Positions 41,321 through 50,880 of a DNA stretch of 64,000 nucleotides are shown piece by piece. The position numbers and the translations under genes are program-made. Numbering within the stretch: the first letter of the stretch is position 1; every line of letters begins with the position of its first letter. The DNA comes from Lachnospiraceae bacterium (lineage in GTDB: Bacteria > Bacillota > Clostridia > Lachnospirales > Lachnospiraceae): assembly GCA_017449075.1 (NCBI GenBank), contig JAFSKG010000008.1, positions 29,670 through 93,669 on the forward strand, given 5' to 3'. Below the pieces are notes generated by a model. That model was not told where the DNA came from. It ran no database searches and saw only the letters and a list, made by a program, of their open reading frames with translations.

Positions 41321-43968
41321 TTGTATGTCACCCTTATCATAGGTCTTACTGCAAAATCATCAGTGGTTACATAATCTCCCTTCATCTCTATGCCGCCATC
41401 ACATGACACATATAAGACATGATTGTCTGCATCACCTGCTGTCCTTGACCACCAATCAACATATCCATATTTATCTACAAAGCCGCCGACATCTTTAAAG
41501 TGTTTGGTTGGTTTACATCTTAGCTGATCATCCTTTATATATTTTTTTATTTCATCATATGATGCTAAGAACACTCTATCATAAGTTACATTTGCTTCAG
41601 TAGTTCTAAATTCTGGATTCTTGTGATTGTCTACAGGATTACTTAGTATAAACTTAGCTCCGACATTCTCAAATGCCTCACCATAAAACTCACTATTCAA
41701 CCATTTCCTTATATCGCTTTTTTGCCAAGTTGTGCTTGCGTAAACGTCATTATATTTTTTTCTCTCAAGTGCATACTTCGATATGAGAAGTTCTGTTTTT
41801 CTCTCTTCATTCTTGTCGACAATTATCCACTCAATTGGTTCCTTATTATCAGAATCATTTATATAGTATGAACCAAACTCTATAGTGTCACCAATATTTT
41901 TCTCTATCTCTACTGCGAATTTCATCTTGTCGCCACTGCCAAAATACTGCCACTCGTTTCCACTTTTTCTCCATTCAAGACTCTCTATAGCTGTCTTAAA
42001 TATGAGCTGAGCATACACATCAGTGCCAAGTCCCTGTGGGTGAGTATCATCGCCTACAAAATATTCTTTGTGCGGTTTCATCGTGCTATACCAGTCTGCC
42101 AAATGGCAATTGTCATGTGTATCAGCGAATTTTCTTATAGCTTCATTTCTCTGCCGTTCCATAACCACATAAGGTATGGCAACTGTCAATATAATCATCA
42201 GTCTATCATCAAGGTTTTCATATATTTCTTCAAGGACATCTACCCTTATCTCTTTATCAGAATTTGTACCAAGTGCCACTACAACTATGTCGCCTAGTTC
42301 ACCCTTTTCTTTCATCTCATAGAAGATTGGGAGAGCCTTTCTTAACTGCCTGTTTCCTTCTGCATTTATAACTGCATTTGGGAAATAAACAGACAGAGAA
42401 CCCCTTGAACCTTGAGTAACCGAATCTCCTATAAATGAAATTTTCATATTTCTATTCTTTAAGAATTCTTCTCTTGTAAGAGTTGCATCTCCGCCAATCA
42501 ATGCATTGACTTTACTCATCCTGCTAAAGACTGTCTGAATTTGATACGAATTAAGTTCTTCTTTAGTTGCAAGTAATTTGCCCTCTTCATCATATATTCC
42601 TTCTAGATCAACTTCTTCTTGTGGAACCTCAGACTCTGTAGCAATTATGACATTTGCTGGGTTATTAATTATCTTGTCATACAAATCTTCTTCGCTTTCA
42701 CCACTAAACTGTTCAAGCATTTCATTTTCTGTTGTGCTTGTAAGCCAAGTCGTGTCATTTTTATCATCAGACTTTGGTGCATCGCCTAACATACGATTTA
42801 TCAAAATTGCACTTGCAAGCACTATGAGAAGCATTGCTATAATTAAAATTCCAGAAAGTTTTTTATCGCCATGTTTAAAAAACAAAATTTGTATAAGTCT
42901 ATAGATGATTTCAGACACAATCAATACAACTACAATTATCGCTATAAAGTACAGTTTCATATTGATATTTGTTGCGTGTGCTAAAAATCTATTTGAGAAA
43001 ATAATTATTGGATAGTGCACGAGATAAATCACATAGCTTCTCTTTACAATTTCGCCCATAATCATTTGGACGAAGCCTTTTGTAGGGGCGAATGCTGACT
43101 TCGTAGGGGCGAATGCTTGCAGAGCCCTATCATCACAATACAGCAACAAAACCAACCCCCCACACATAAGTGAATACACTATTATGATTCCTATCACTTG
43201 TTGATCAGTGCTAAATGACACCACCATAGCATAAACCATAACAAGTAATAGTATCACTTCTAGCATCTTCACAAACGCTGGAGCTTTCTTCATATACTCA
43301 TATACACTATCTGCCACAAGTGCCGCAATCGCTCCAATCAAAAATGTAGCAAGCCTTGAATCAAATCCATAATAAATTCTTGTAAGATTTGCACCATTTA
43401 ATACAAGATAAATTGAAAGGGTGAGTGATAAGATAGTCAGTATAGAAAATACTGCAAGATATTTATTTTTATTCTCTTTTTTATAATATGGAAGTACAAA
43501 TAAGAAAAAAGCAACATAAAATTGAAACTCAAGTGACAACGCCCATATATGAGTAAGAGGCTTTATACTATTCATTGCCTCAAAATATGATTCATTTCTT
43601 AAAATCTGCGCGTAATTATTAAAAGATAGTGCACTACTTACAGCATCTACAGGGTACTGTATAAGAAAGTTGCTAAAGTAATAACACATGCAGACAGTCA
43701 CAATTATAATTGTGAATAGAAGTGCCGGATACAACTTAAGTATTTTGTCTCGTATTTTCGCGAGCGCCGTCGTAGGGGCGGATATCATCCGCCCGCCATC
43801 CGTCACTTGCTTCATCGTTAAAAATCCTGCGAGCACAAAAAATATCACCACCCCAAGATACCCACTTGGCACAAGATTTGGCATCAAATGATATAAAAAT
43901 ACACCAAGAAGCGCTATAACCCTTAGTGCATCAAAAGATTTTATGTATTTTTTTTCAGCGCCTAACAT
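41317..43968 (-). CDS. Membrane O-acyltransferase fused to SGNH and DUF6273-like domains
   Basis: 883 residues. Residues 1-~385 are an acyltransferase-3 (OafA/OatA type) membrane domain with FDALRVIALLGVFLYH at the N-terminus and YVIYLVHYPIII late in the domain. Residues ~490-650 form an extracellular SGNH domain (SFIGDSVTQG, VALGTNS, DDTHPQGLG). Residues ~665-883 match a DUF6273-type domain (IEFGSYYINDSDNKEPIEWI, WQKSDIRKWLNSEFY, C-terminal FAVRPMIRV). Two palindromic repeats are read in frame: ~residues 57-68 (GGRMISAPTTA) and 281-297 (RALQAFAPTKSAFAPTK), both in loops. Such enzymes transfer acetyl groups to peptidoglycan or surface glycans; the acceptor here is unknown. Confidence 0.9.
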   Translation of the reverse strand: MLGAEKKYIKSFDALRVIALLGVFLYHLMPNLVPSGYLGVVIFFVLAGFLTMKQVTDGGRMISAPTTALAKIRDKILKLYPALLFTIIIVTVCMCYYFSNFLIQYPVDAVSSALSFNNYAQILRNESYFEAMNSIKPLTHIWALSLEFQFYVAFFLFVLPYYKKENKNKYLAVFSILTILSLTLSIYLVLNGANLTRIYYGFDSRLATFLIGAIAALVADSVYEYMKKAPAFVKMLEVILLLVMVYAMVVSFSTDQQVIGIIIVYSLMCGGLVLLLYCDDRALQAFAPTKSAFAPTKGFVQMIMGEIVKRSYVIYLVHYPIIIFSNRFLAHATNINMKLYFIAIIVVVLIVSEIIYRLIQILFFKHGDKKLSGILIIAMLLIVLASAILINRMLGDAPKSDDKNDTTWLTSTTENEMLEQFSGESEEDLYDKIINNPANVIIATESEVPQEEVDLEGIYDEEGKLLATKEELNSYQIQTVFSRMSKVNALIGGDATLTREEFLKNRNMKISFIGDSVTQGSRGSLSVYFPNAVINAEGNRQLRKALPIFYEMKEKGELGDIVVVALGTNSDKEIRVDVLEEIYENLDDRLMIILTVAIPYVVMERQRNEAIRKFADTHDNCHLADWYSTMKPHKEYFVGDDTHPQGLGTDVYAQLIFKTAIESLEWRKSGNEWQYFGSGDKMKFAVEIEKNIGDTIEFGSYYINDSDNKEPIEWIIVDKNEERKTELLISKYALERKKYNDVYASTTWQKSDIRKWLNSEFYGEAFENVGAKFILSNPVDNHKNPEFRTTEANVTYDRVFLASYDEIKKYIKDDQLRCKPTKHFKDVGGFVDKYGYVDWWSRTAGDADNHVLYVSCDGGIEMKGDYVTTDDFAVRPMIRVTYK
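43078..43128. repeat. Palindromic repeat in frame inside the acyltransferase (copy 1)
   Basis: Two GTAGGGGCGAATGC units and GCAGAGCCCT, nearly identical to the copy upstream of dxr, here translated as RALQAFAPTKSAFAPTK in a loop before the last conserved membrane motif. Confidence 0.85.
43768..43800. repeat. Palindromic repeat in frame inside the acyltransferase (copy 2)
   Basis: GTCGTAGGGGCGGATATCATCCGCCCGCC. The GGGCGGAT/ATCCGCCC arms pair. It is translated within a loop near residues 57-68. Confidence 0.75.
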
Positions 43969-44918
43969 TATAACTCTGACACCGCTCCATAAAATCCAGC
44001 TTTGTTCTTTAATTTAGCAATCATTATTTTAGGAAATGTCTTTGTGATAAATACTTTTTCTTTTAGATGTTTCATAATAATATCTGTGATAAATGTACCT
44101 TCATTTGATACACCACCACCTATAAGTATAATCTCTGGTTCATACACAAGCATGATAATAGATATAACCATACTAAGATAGTCAAGTGATTTTTCAAGTG
44201 CTGCAAGTGATTTTTCTTCTCCTTCTTTAGCTCGCCTTATAACATCTTGAGCACCATGAGCAGTGTCTGTATTGTACATTCTATTGTATACATTTGCTAT
44301 ACCTCTACCACCAGTCACAGTTTCAAGACAACCTGTATTTCCACAATTACATTTCATTGCATTTTCTGAAAAATCAACTTTTAGATGTGAAAGCTCTCCT
44401 GCTACACCACTCTTTCCTTCTATAAGTTTACCATTTATAATTATTCCGATACCTACAGCAGTACCGAGAGTCATGAGACAGATAGATTTATACTTACCTT
44501 TTAATGTTAACTTGTATTCACCAAGTGCTGCTGCATTTGCATCATTATAAACTCTTACATTGACTTTATTGCCAATTCTTTTTTTAGTTTCTTTAACCAA
44601 ATCATATTTTTTCTTCCAGTTGATATTCACTGCTCTTAAAACCTGATTATTGACTACTGGTCCCGGTATTGCATAACCAATACCTGCTACTTTTGACTTG
44701 GTCACGCCATATTCATTATCATCACAATAATTCTCAATGGCATTAAGCATATCATTCGCTATTGCTTTCTCTGCATTCTTCTCTCTAAACTCAGTTTCTA
44801 CAGCAAACTGCTCTATAAATTTTTTATTTCCATCAAAAATACCAAATTTAATCGTGGTGCCACCAACATCAACTCCTATGTAAAACTTTTTTAGATTCAA
44901 TTTCTTACTGTTTTTCAT
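43968..44918 (-). CDS. ROK-family glucokinase
   Basis: 316 residues from ATG 44918, with GAGG ten bases upstream; the longer frame needs a TTG start. Phosphorylates glucose with ATP. YIGVDVGGTTIKFGIF is the phosphate loop, GELSHLKVD and CNCGNTGCLETVTGG are the ROK substrate and zinc-binding motifs. In this operon it would recycle glucose released from glycogen by the amylase-type enzyme. One-base contact with the acyltransferase start. Confidence 0.93.
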   Translation of the reverse strand: MKNSKKLNLKKFYIGVDVGGTTIKFGIFDGNKKFIEQFAVETEFREKNAEKAIANDMLNAIENYCDDNEYGVTKSKVAGIGYAIPGPVVNNQVLRAVNINWKKKYDLVKETKKRIGNKVNVRVYNDANAAALGEYKLTLKGKYKSICLMTLGTAVGIGIIINGKLIEGKSGVAGELSHLKVDFSENAMKCNCGNTGCLETVTGGRGIANVYNRMYNTDTAHGAQDVIRRAKEGEEKSLAALEKSLDYLSMVISIIMLVYEPEIILIGGGVSNEGTFITDIIMKHLKEKVFITKTFPKIMIAKLKNKAGFYGAVSEL

Positions 44919-44931
44919 AATTTTTTCGCCT

Positions 44932-46860
44932 CTACACAATTCTTAACACCTTATACCCAAGTGGATTCATATCCACTACAAGTTTGTTATCATTCATCAC
45001 TATTTTCTCACCACTTAATAAATCTTCTGCTTCTCTACCTCTTATATCTATAACCACATGCTCACCCTCATTGTAGAAGATACCTCTATTTACTATAACC
45101 ACTATTTTTTCATCCTTAGTTGCTCTCTCATAAGCAAATGTGTGTGTGCCAGTAAAAAGAGTTTTAAATGTACCTTCGCCAAATACTTTTGATTTTTTTC
45201 TCATCTCGCCAAGTGCCACATAGTGCGAACAGAGTTCATTATCTTCCTTGCCCCAAGGATATGGCTTTCTGTTGTATGGGTCGTTGTAGCCATATACTCC
45301 AACTTCATCGCCATAATATAAAAGTGGTGTTCCAGGAACTGTGTATTGGATAACTGATAAAGCTTTAAGTCTACTTACAGCAAGCAAGTACTTATCTCTA
45401 TCTATTGTGTGATTCTTCTTTTCATCTTCACTTACATCATTCACATCTCTTGAGTCAGAGAGCTGAGTTATGATTCTAACTCTGTCGTGTCCATCAACTA
45501 AATTGAGGTTAGAATTAAAATACATCTCAGGATAATTTTCCATTTGCTTGTAGAAAAATTCTGAAAGTTCATAAGCAGATATGTGACCTTCCATAAAGTT
45601 TATTGCACTCTCCATAAAAGGATAATTCATAACTGATTTGAGTGAAGCATTTATAAAATATTTTCTATTCTCATCATATGAAACTTTATTTGTAGCATCT
45701 TCCCACACTTCACCAACAAGCATACTGTCCTTATTTACTTTATCCATAGCTTTTCTAACTTCCACTATGAATTCGTCCGGAAGTTCGTCAGCCACATCAA
45801 GTCTAAATCCCACTATGCCAGTTCTCATCCAATGCTTAATCACAGAATTCAAACCCTTGCAAATAAACTCAAGGTAAGTTGGATACATCTCTTTTACTTC
45901 TGGCAGATCAGATACACCCCACCAGCTTTCATATTGGTCAGGGAACTTTATAAAATTATACCAAGGATAGTATTTTGAATTTTCACTATTATATGCACCA
46001 ACACTATCATAGTTGCTAAACTTATTGAAATAAATTGAATCTGCACCCTGATGACTAAATACTCCATCAAGCATTATGCCTATACCTTCTTTCTTTGCAG
46101 CATGGACAAGTGACTTAAAACTCTTGTCATCTCCAAGAAATGAATCTATTTTCATGTAGTCACCCGTATCATATCTATGATTACTTCTTGCTTCAAAAAT
46201 AGGATTTAGATATATGCAAGTGACACCAAGTGATTTGAGGTAAGGTAATTTTTCTTCTATGCCTTTAAGTGTGCCACCGTAAAATTCAAATTCATACACG
46301 CCACCATTCTCATCTCTTTTATACTCTGGATCCTTATACCAGTCATCTACAAAAGTCTTTCCATGATTCTTTCCTTCTATTCTCTTAAGTGTGTTTGCTT
46401 TTCTTTCTTCATAGTCTTCGCCACGATTAAATCTATCTGGGAAAATTTGATATACTATTCCCTCTTTAAACCACTCCGGTGTTTTGTCATCTTTAAATAC
46501 AGTAAGTTGATAACTTTTTGGGCTATTGTCAACTAGTTTTCCTTCTCCACCTGACTGCAAGTCATTATTTGAATAGAAGAACTTTTCATCAAAGCTTTGT
46601 AAGATAAAATGATACCATATGAGAGCAGGGTCCTTTGGAGCTTTAAACTTTGCAACATAAATGACTTCATTGTTCTCTTCTGATTCTTTTTCCATCTCTA
46701 TCTCTGGAAGCTTATTGTCGTCCTGCCACATAGCAATATAACATTTAAGGCCTTTAATGTGGTCTATAACCTTAAGTCTAAATGTCACTTCCGTACTAGT
46801 CCTCACTGCACCAAAAGGATGTCGATAAAACTCATCTCTTGAATTAAAATATACTCTCAT
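44932..46860 (-). CDS. Alpha-amylase-family (GH13) glucan hydrolase, neopullulanase-like
   Basis: 642 residues. An N-terminal Ig-like domain (~1-120, CBM34 type) precedes the GH13 barrel. Conserved regions: LDGVFSHQG (I), GFRLDVADE with nucleophile Asp ~355 (II), LVGEVWED with acid Glu ~384 (III) and VDGHDR with Asp ~459 (IV). No signal peptide, so it is cytoplasmic and probably debranches or shortens glycogen and maltodextrins. It starts two bases after glgA. Confidence 0.92.
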   Translation of the reverse strand: MRVYFNSRDEFYRHPFGAVRTSTEVTFRLKVIDHIKGLKCYIAMWQDDNKLPEIEMEKESEENNEVIYVAKFKAPKDPALIWYHFILQSFDEKFFYSNNDLQSGGEGKLVDNSPKSYQLTVFKDDKTPEWFKEGIVYQIFPDRFNRGEDYEERKANTLKRIEGKNHGKTFVDDWYKDPEYKRDENGGVYEFEFYGGTLKGIEEKLPYLKSLGVTCIYLNPIFEARSNHRYDTGDYMKIDSFLGDDKSFKSLVHAAKKEGIGIMLDGVFSHQGADSIYFNKFSNYDSVGAYNSENSKYYPWYNFIKFPDQYESWWGVSDLPEVKEMYPTYLEFICKGLNSVIKHWMRTGIVGFRLDVADELPDEFIVEVRKAMDKVNKDSMLVGEVWEDATNKVSYDENRKYFINASLKSVMNYPFMESAINFMEGHISAYELSEFFYKQMENYPEMYFNSNLNLVDGHDRVRIITQLSDSRDVNDVSEDEKKNHTIDRDKYLLAVSRLKALSVIQYTVPGTPLLYYGDEVGVYGYNDPYNRKPYPWGKEDNELCSHYVALGEMRKKSKVFGEGTFKTLFTGTHTFAYERATKDEKIVVIVNRGIFYNEGEHVVIDIRGREAEDLLSGEKIVMNDNKLVVDMNPLGYKVLRIV

Positions 46861-46862
46861 AT

Positions 46863-48530
46863 CTACACTCCTGCTACTTCTTTGTACAACTTTTTATATT
46901 CTTTCGCCGAGTTCACCCACGAATAATCTTTTTTGCTCGCATTTTTTATCAACAACTCAAATGTGTCATAATCATCATAATAAAGTGACACTGCCTCTTT
47001 TATAGTAAAAAGTAACTCGTGCGCATTTATATTTTGGAAAGCAAAACCTGTTCCCTCTTTTGTGAACTTGTTGTAAGGAATAACTGTATCTTTAAGTCCA
47101 CCAGTCTTTCTAACTATAGGAAGAGATAAATATCTCATGGCTATAAGTTGACTTAATCCACATGGCTCAAAAATACTTGGAACCAAAAATAAATCTGATG
47201 CTGCATATATTCTTCTTGATCTCTCCTCAGAGAAATAAATACTTGACGAAACTCTTCCTTTATATTTGTTTTCAAAATATCTAAATGAGTCTTCGTATCT
47301 TCTATCACCTTGTCCAAGTAAAACAAACTGCACTCCCCTAAAGTTAATCATCTCTTCAAATATAGCAGTGAGTAAGTCCATACCTTTTTGATCAGTGAGA
47401 CGGCTTACAAGCCCTATCACACAGGCATTCTCGTTCTCTTCAAGTGCCAACTCTCTTTGAAGTCCAAGCTTATTTTTCTTCTTGAGCGACAAAGTATTTA
47501 TATCATAATTCATGAAAAGATTTTTGTCAGTCTTTGGATTGTAAACTTCATAGTCAATTCCATTTACAATTCCTCTAAAGATACTTGCTCTTCTATTAAA
47601 TATTTCTTCAAGACCTTCACCGAAGAAAGCATTTTTTACTTCATCTGCATATGTAGGGCTTACAGTTGTGAGACAGTCCGCATAATTTAAAGCACCCATC
47701 ATAAAATTCACTGCATCTTTTTGCAAAAGTTGCCTTTTTGCATTTGGATATCTTTCAAGATCAAGTGGATCTTGCAACATCTTAGGATCAAACTTACCTT
47801 GGAATTTGAGATTATGTACTGTAAAAATTGTTTTAAGTTTTCTGAATTTCTCTAATGCTTGATACATCTCACGAAGATATACTGCAGAAAGTGCAGTGTG
47901 CCAATCATTGAGATGCAAAATCTCAGGTTCAAAATCCATATAGATAAGTGCCTCAAGAAGCGCTTTTGAGAAAAAGGCTATTCTCTCTCCATCATCAAAA
48001 TATCCGTAAGCTCTTTCTCTCTTAAAATAATATTCATTATCAAGAAAATACACTATGGTATTTCCATGCTTAAGTTCATACAAGCCAAGATACTGATTTC
48101 TCCAACTAAAAGGAACATAGAACTCTGAAACTTTTTTCATATTTTTTCTATACTCTTCTTTTATAGAAGAAAAAAGTGGCATGATAAGTCTTGTCTCTAC
48201 ACCTATGTCATTTAAATATCTTGGTAAAGCACCTGCTACATCGCCAAGGCCACCTGTTTTTATAAATGGTGCAGCTTCAAATGCAGCGAAGAGAACTTTC
48301 ACTTCTGGGGCAGCAGGCTCGCTAAGCTTCACCCCTACGCGGGCCGCTGGGATGTCGTCCCCTACGGGCTTACTTACAACTTTTTCACTTTGTTCAACGA
48401 CTTTACTTGTAGCATTAGTAACTGCACCCATAGATACGTTTATTGAATTTGCATGCGATCTTTTCGTATTTGCAGGTCCGACGTTGCTAATTTCTTTTCT
48501 TTCATTATTTTTATAATTGTTAAAACTCAT
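46863..48530 (-). CDS. glgA: Glycogen synthase (ADP-glucose, GT5) with N-terminal extension
   Basis: 555 residues, about 75 longer than usual. The catalytic part starts at VKVLFAAFEAAPFIKTGGLG, with the KTGGL ADP-glucose motif; PSIFEPCGLSQLIAM and VRKTGGLKDTV are the C-terminal signatures. The 77-residue low-complexity N-terminal extension includes a stretch encoded by a palindromic repeat (VGDDIPAARVGVKLSEPAA). AGGAG lies eight bases before ATG 48530, so the extension is genuinely translated. Transfers glucose from ADP-glucose to the growing glycogen chain. Confidence 0.94.
   Translation of the reverse strand: MSFNNYKNNERKEISNVGPANTKRSHANSINVSMGAVTNATSKVVEQSEKVVSKPVGDDIPAARVGVKLSEPAAPEVKVLFAAFEAAPFIKTGGLGDVAGALPRYLNDIGVETRLIMPLFSSIKEEYRKNMKKVSEFYVPFSWRNQYLGLYELKHGNTIVYFLDNEYYFKRERAYGYFDDGERIAFFSKALLEALIYMDFEPEILHLNDWHTALSAVYLREMYQALEKFRKLKTIFTVHNLKFQGKFDPKMLQDPLDLERYPNAKRQLLQKDAVNFMMGALNYADCLTTVSPTYADEVKNAFFGEGLEEIFNRRASIFRGIVNGIDYEVYNPKTDKNLFMNYDINTLSLKKKNKLGLQRELALEENENACVIGLVSRLTDQKGMDLLTAIFEEMINFRGVQFVLLGQGDRRYEDSFRYFENKYKGRVSSSIYFSEERSRRIYAASDLFLVPSIFEPCGLSQLIAMRYLSLPIVRKTGGLKDTVIPYNKFTKEGTGFAFQNINAHELLFTIKEAVSLYYDDYDTFELLIKNASKKDYSWVNSAKEYKKLYKEVAGV
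48325..48378. repeat. Palindromic repeat inside glgA coding sequence
   Basis: AAGCTTCACCCCTACGCGGG followed by a GGGATGTCGTCCCCTACGGGC unit, in frame in the non-catalytic extension of glgA. Confidence 0.75.
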
Positions 48531-48541
48531 TTGCGAATCTC

Positions 48542-49639
48542 CTAATCATTCGAAATGACTGCTGGTTTCTTTTCTGTACCCTTATGTACTTCTCCATCAT
48601 CAATCACAACTGATTTTTCAATTATAGCATCCTCTATAACCGCTTTCTTTCCTATACGACATTTTTGCATTATTACTGCATTTTTTATCTTAGCACCTTC
48701 CTCTATAACCACATCACGGAAAATTATAGAGTTTTCAATCTGTCCTTTAATTATAGACCCAGTTCCAACAAGTGCATTTTTAACTTTTGCTGTATCAAAA
48801 TATTTAACAGGAGGTGCATCATGAATCTTTGTATGAATTAATCTGTCACTCATAAATAATTCTTTCATAACAGCTTCATTTAAAAGTTCTTTTGACACTT
48901 CCATGTAGTCTTGCAAACTACTTATTGCTCTTGCAAAACCTGTAAACTCATAAGTTGCGATAGAAAGTCTATTGATATTCTCTGCCATAGCATCCATAAC
49001 ATCCATATAGCTATAGTCTTTATACCAATCAAGTATCTTTACAATAGTGCTCTTTTCTATAATGGTTCCATCAAGATAAAGATTAACTTTTTTCTCTCTC
49101 TTTTTAAGTCTTCTTATTCCTTTTACTTTTCCTCTATCATCGAAATCAAGAACACAATCTCCTTCATCACCTACTGCATCTTTTTGATATACGAAAGTTA
49201 TGTTTGCTTCTTTCTCTATATGAACTTTTTCAACTTCACGAAAATCAATGTTATATATCTTGCTGCAAGTTGAAAGCACAAGACGATCAAATTTTGTCTT
49301 TTCGAAGAACTGCATATTGCCACAACAATCTCGTATAGAAAATTTACCTTTACCAAGATCATAGCCATAAGTAGAACCAGGCAAAATAAATAATCCGCCA
49401 TTCTTTCTTGAAAGACCAAAATCTTTACCAGAGCCAAGATGATCCATAATACTTCTATATATATGTGGCGTTATTAATCCCACTTGAGTAATACCACTAT
49501 TTACCATGTTTGATAATGAGAAATCTATCATTCTATATCTACTGCCAAATGGTATAGCTGCTATTGGTCTATGCGAAGTGAGTTTGCCGAACTTTGTACT
49601 ATTATAATTTGTTGAAATTAATCCTGCTAATTTTCCCAT
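48542..49639 (-). CDS. glgD: Glucose-1-phosphate adenylyltransferase regulatory subunit
   Basis: 365 residues. Paralogue of GlgC: HRPIAAIPFGSRYRMIDFSL matches the substrate-loop region, but the N-terminal GGxGxRL nucleotide loop is replaced by LISTNYNST. That is the known pattern of GlgD, which modulates GlgC rather than catalysing alone. A left-handed beta-helix C-terminal domain is visible (IIKGQIENSIIF, AVIMQKCRIG). Sits directly between glgC and glgA. Confidence 0.94.
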   Translation of the reverse strand: MGKLAGLISTNYNSTKFGKLTSHRPIAAIPFGSRYRMIDFSLSNMVNSGITQVGLITPHIYRSIMDHLGSGKDFGLSRKNGGLFILPGSTYGYDLGKGKFSIRDCCGNMQFFEKTKFDRLVLSTCSKIYNIDFREVEKVHIEKEANITFVYQKDAVGDEGDCVLDFDDRGKVKGIRRLKKREKKVNLYLDGTIIEKSTIVKILDWYKDYSYMDVMDAMAENINRLSIATYEFTGFARAISSLQDYMEVSKELLNEAVMKELFMSDRLIHTKIHDAPPVKYFDTAKVKNALVGTGSIIKGQIENSIIFRDVVIEEGAKIKNAVIMQKCRIGKKAVIEDAIIEKSVVIDDGEVHKGTEKKPAVISND

Positions 49640-49650
49640 ATTCTCTCCCC

Positions 49651-50787
49651 CTATTTATATACTTCGTTATCGCCGATTAAAGTGATTTCTGCATTTTTAG
49701 CTGATGACCCAAGCTTCGCCTTCTCTGATATTACACTGCCTTCTCCTACTATTGCCTTCACAACTTTAGCGCCAGCTTTTACTACTACATTTGGGAGCAA
49801 AATAGAATCTATTACCTCTGCACCTTTCTCAACTGTGACATGAGTTGACAAGATTGATCTTGTAACTTTTCCTTCAATCAAGCAACCATTACTTATGAGG
49901 CTTTGATCAACCTTTCCATCTGCACCGACATACTGTGGTGGTGAAATATTTGAATTTGAATAAACTCTCATATCTCTTGCGAAAATATCTATACTTGGAT
50001 TATCCTTAAGCAAATCCATGTTTGCTTCATAATAACTATCAATAGTTCCAATATCTTTCCAATAACCTTTAAACTCATAGGCAAGAAGCTTCTTATCTTC
50101 TGCCAAGAGATTTGGAATTATATTCTTACCAAAATCATGCTCACTTTTTTTGTCTGTACTATCTTCAATAAGTGCCTTTCTAAGTACTGACCAAGTGAAA
50201 ATATATATGCCCATAGAAGCTAAAGTGCTGTCTGGTTTCTTTGGTTTCTCAGTAAACTTCGTAATCTTTAAGTCTTTATCTACTGACATTATTCCAAAAC
50301 GGCTTGCCTCTTCAAGTGATACATTGATAACTGACACAGTAAGATCTGCTTTAGTATTTTTGTGATACTGAAGCATATCATTGTAATCCATCTTATACAA
50401 ATGGTCACCAGAAAGTATGAGCACATACTCTGGATTCTGTTCATCTATAAAGTCAATGTTTTTAAATATGGCATCAGCAGTTCCATTGTACCAAGATCCA
50501 CCTTCTTCAGTAAAATATGGTGGGAGCAAACTTACCTGACCATTTAAACCATCAAGATCCCAGCCTTCACCATTCCCTATATAAGAGTTAAGCAAATATG
50601 GTTTATACTGAGTTAAAATGCCGACGGTATTTATGTCACTATTAATACAGTTAGATAAAGCAAAATCAATAATTCGATACTTACCACCAAAAGATACTGC
50701 TGGTTTTGCAATTCTCTTAGTAAGTGCTTTTAGTCTACTTCCCTGTCCACCGGCAAGTAGCATTGCAATACATTCCTTTTTTTGCAT
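49651..50787 (-). CDS. glgC: Glucose-1-phosphate adenylyltransferase, catalytic subunit
   Basis: 378 residues. Makes ADP-glucose from glucose 1-phosphate and ATP, the committed step of glycogen synthesis. [20 protein letters not shown] is the nucleotide loop, [16 protein letters not shown] and GTADAIFKN follow, and the C-terminal beta-helix is present. Preceded by AGGAGAG. A repeat-rich gap of about 90 bases separates it from glgP. Confidence 0.96.
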   Translation of the reverse strand: MQKKECIAMLLAGGQGSRLKALTKRIAKPAVSFGGKYRIIDFALSNCINSDINTVGILTQYKPYLLNSYIGNGEGWDLDGLNGQVSLLPPYFTEEGGSWYNGTADAIFKNIDFIDEQNPEYVLILSGDHLYKMDYNDMLQYHKNTKADLTVSVINVSLEEASRFGIMSVDKDLKITKFTEKPKKPDSTLASMGIYIFTWSVLRKALIEDSTDKKSEHDFGKNIIPNLLAEDKKLLAYEFKGYWKDIGTIDSYYEANMDLLKDNPSIDIFARDMRVYSNSNISPPQYVGADGKVDQSLISNGCLIEGKVTRSILSTHVTVEKGAEVIDSILLPNVVVKAGAKVVKAIVGEGSVISEKAKLGSSAKNAEITLIGDNEVYK

Positions 50788-50805
50788 AACTCTCCTCCTA
50801 AATGG

Positions 50806-50880
50806 CGCTCGTGTAACTCGCGCCTACAATTTGTATGGGCAAACTCACCAACTGTATGGGCGAGCTTTGCGAGCCCTATT
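50806..50880. repeat. Palindromic repeats between glgP and glgC
   Basis: GCGCTCGTGTAACTCGCGCC, GTATGGGCAAACTCACCAAC, and GTATGGGCGAGCTTTGCGAGCCCTA in a row. The last unit supplies the TAG stop of glgP. Confidence 0.7.

Noticed and set aside
44919-44939. Upstream TTG start of the glucokinase
   Set aside because: It overlaps the amylase stop and lies upstream of the GAGG that serves ATG 44918.
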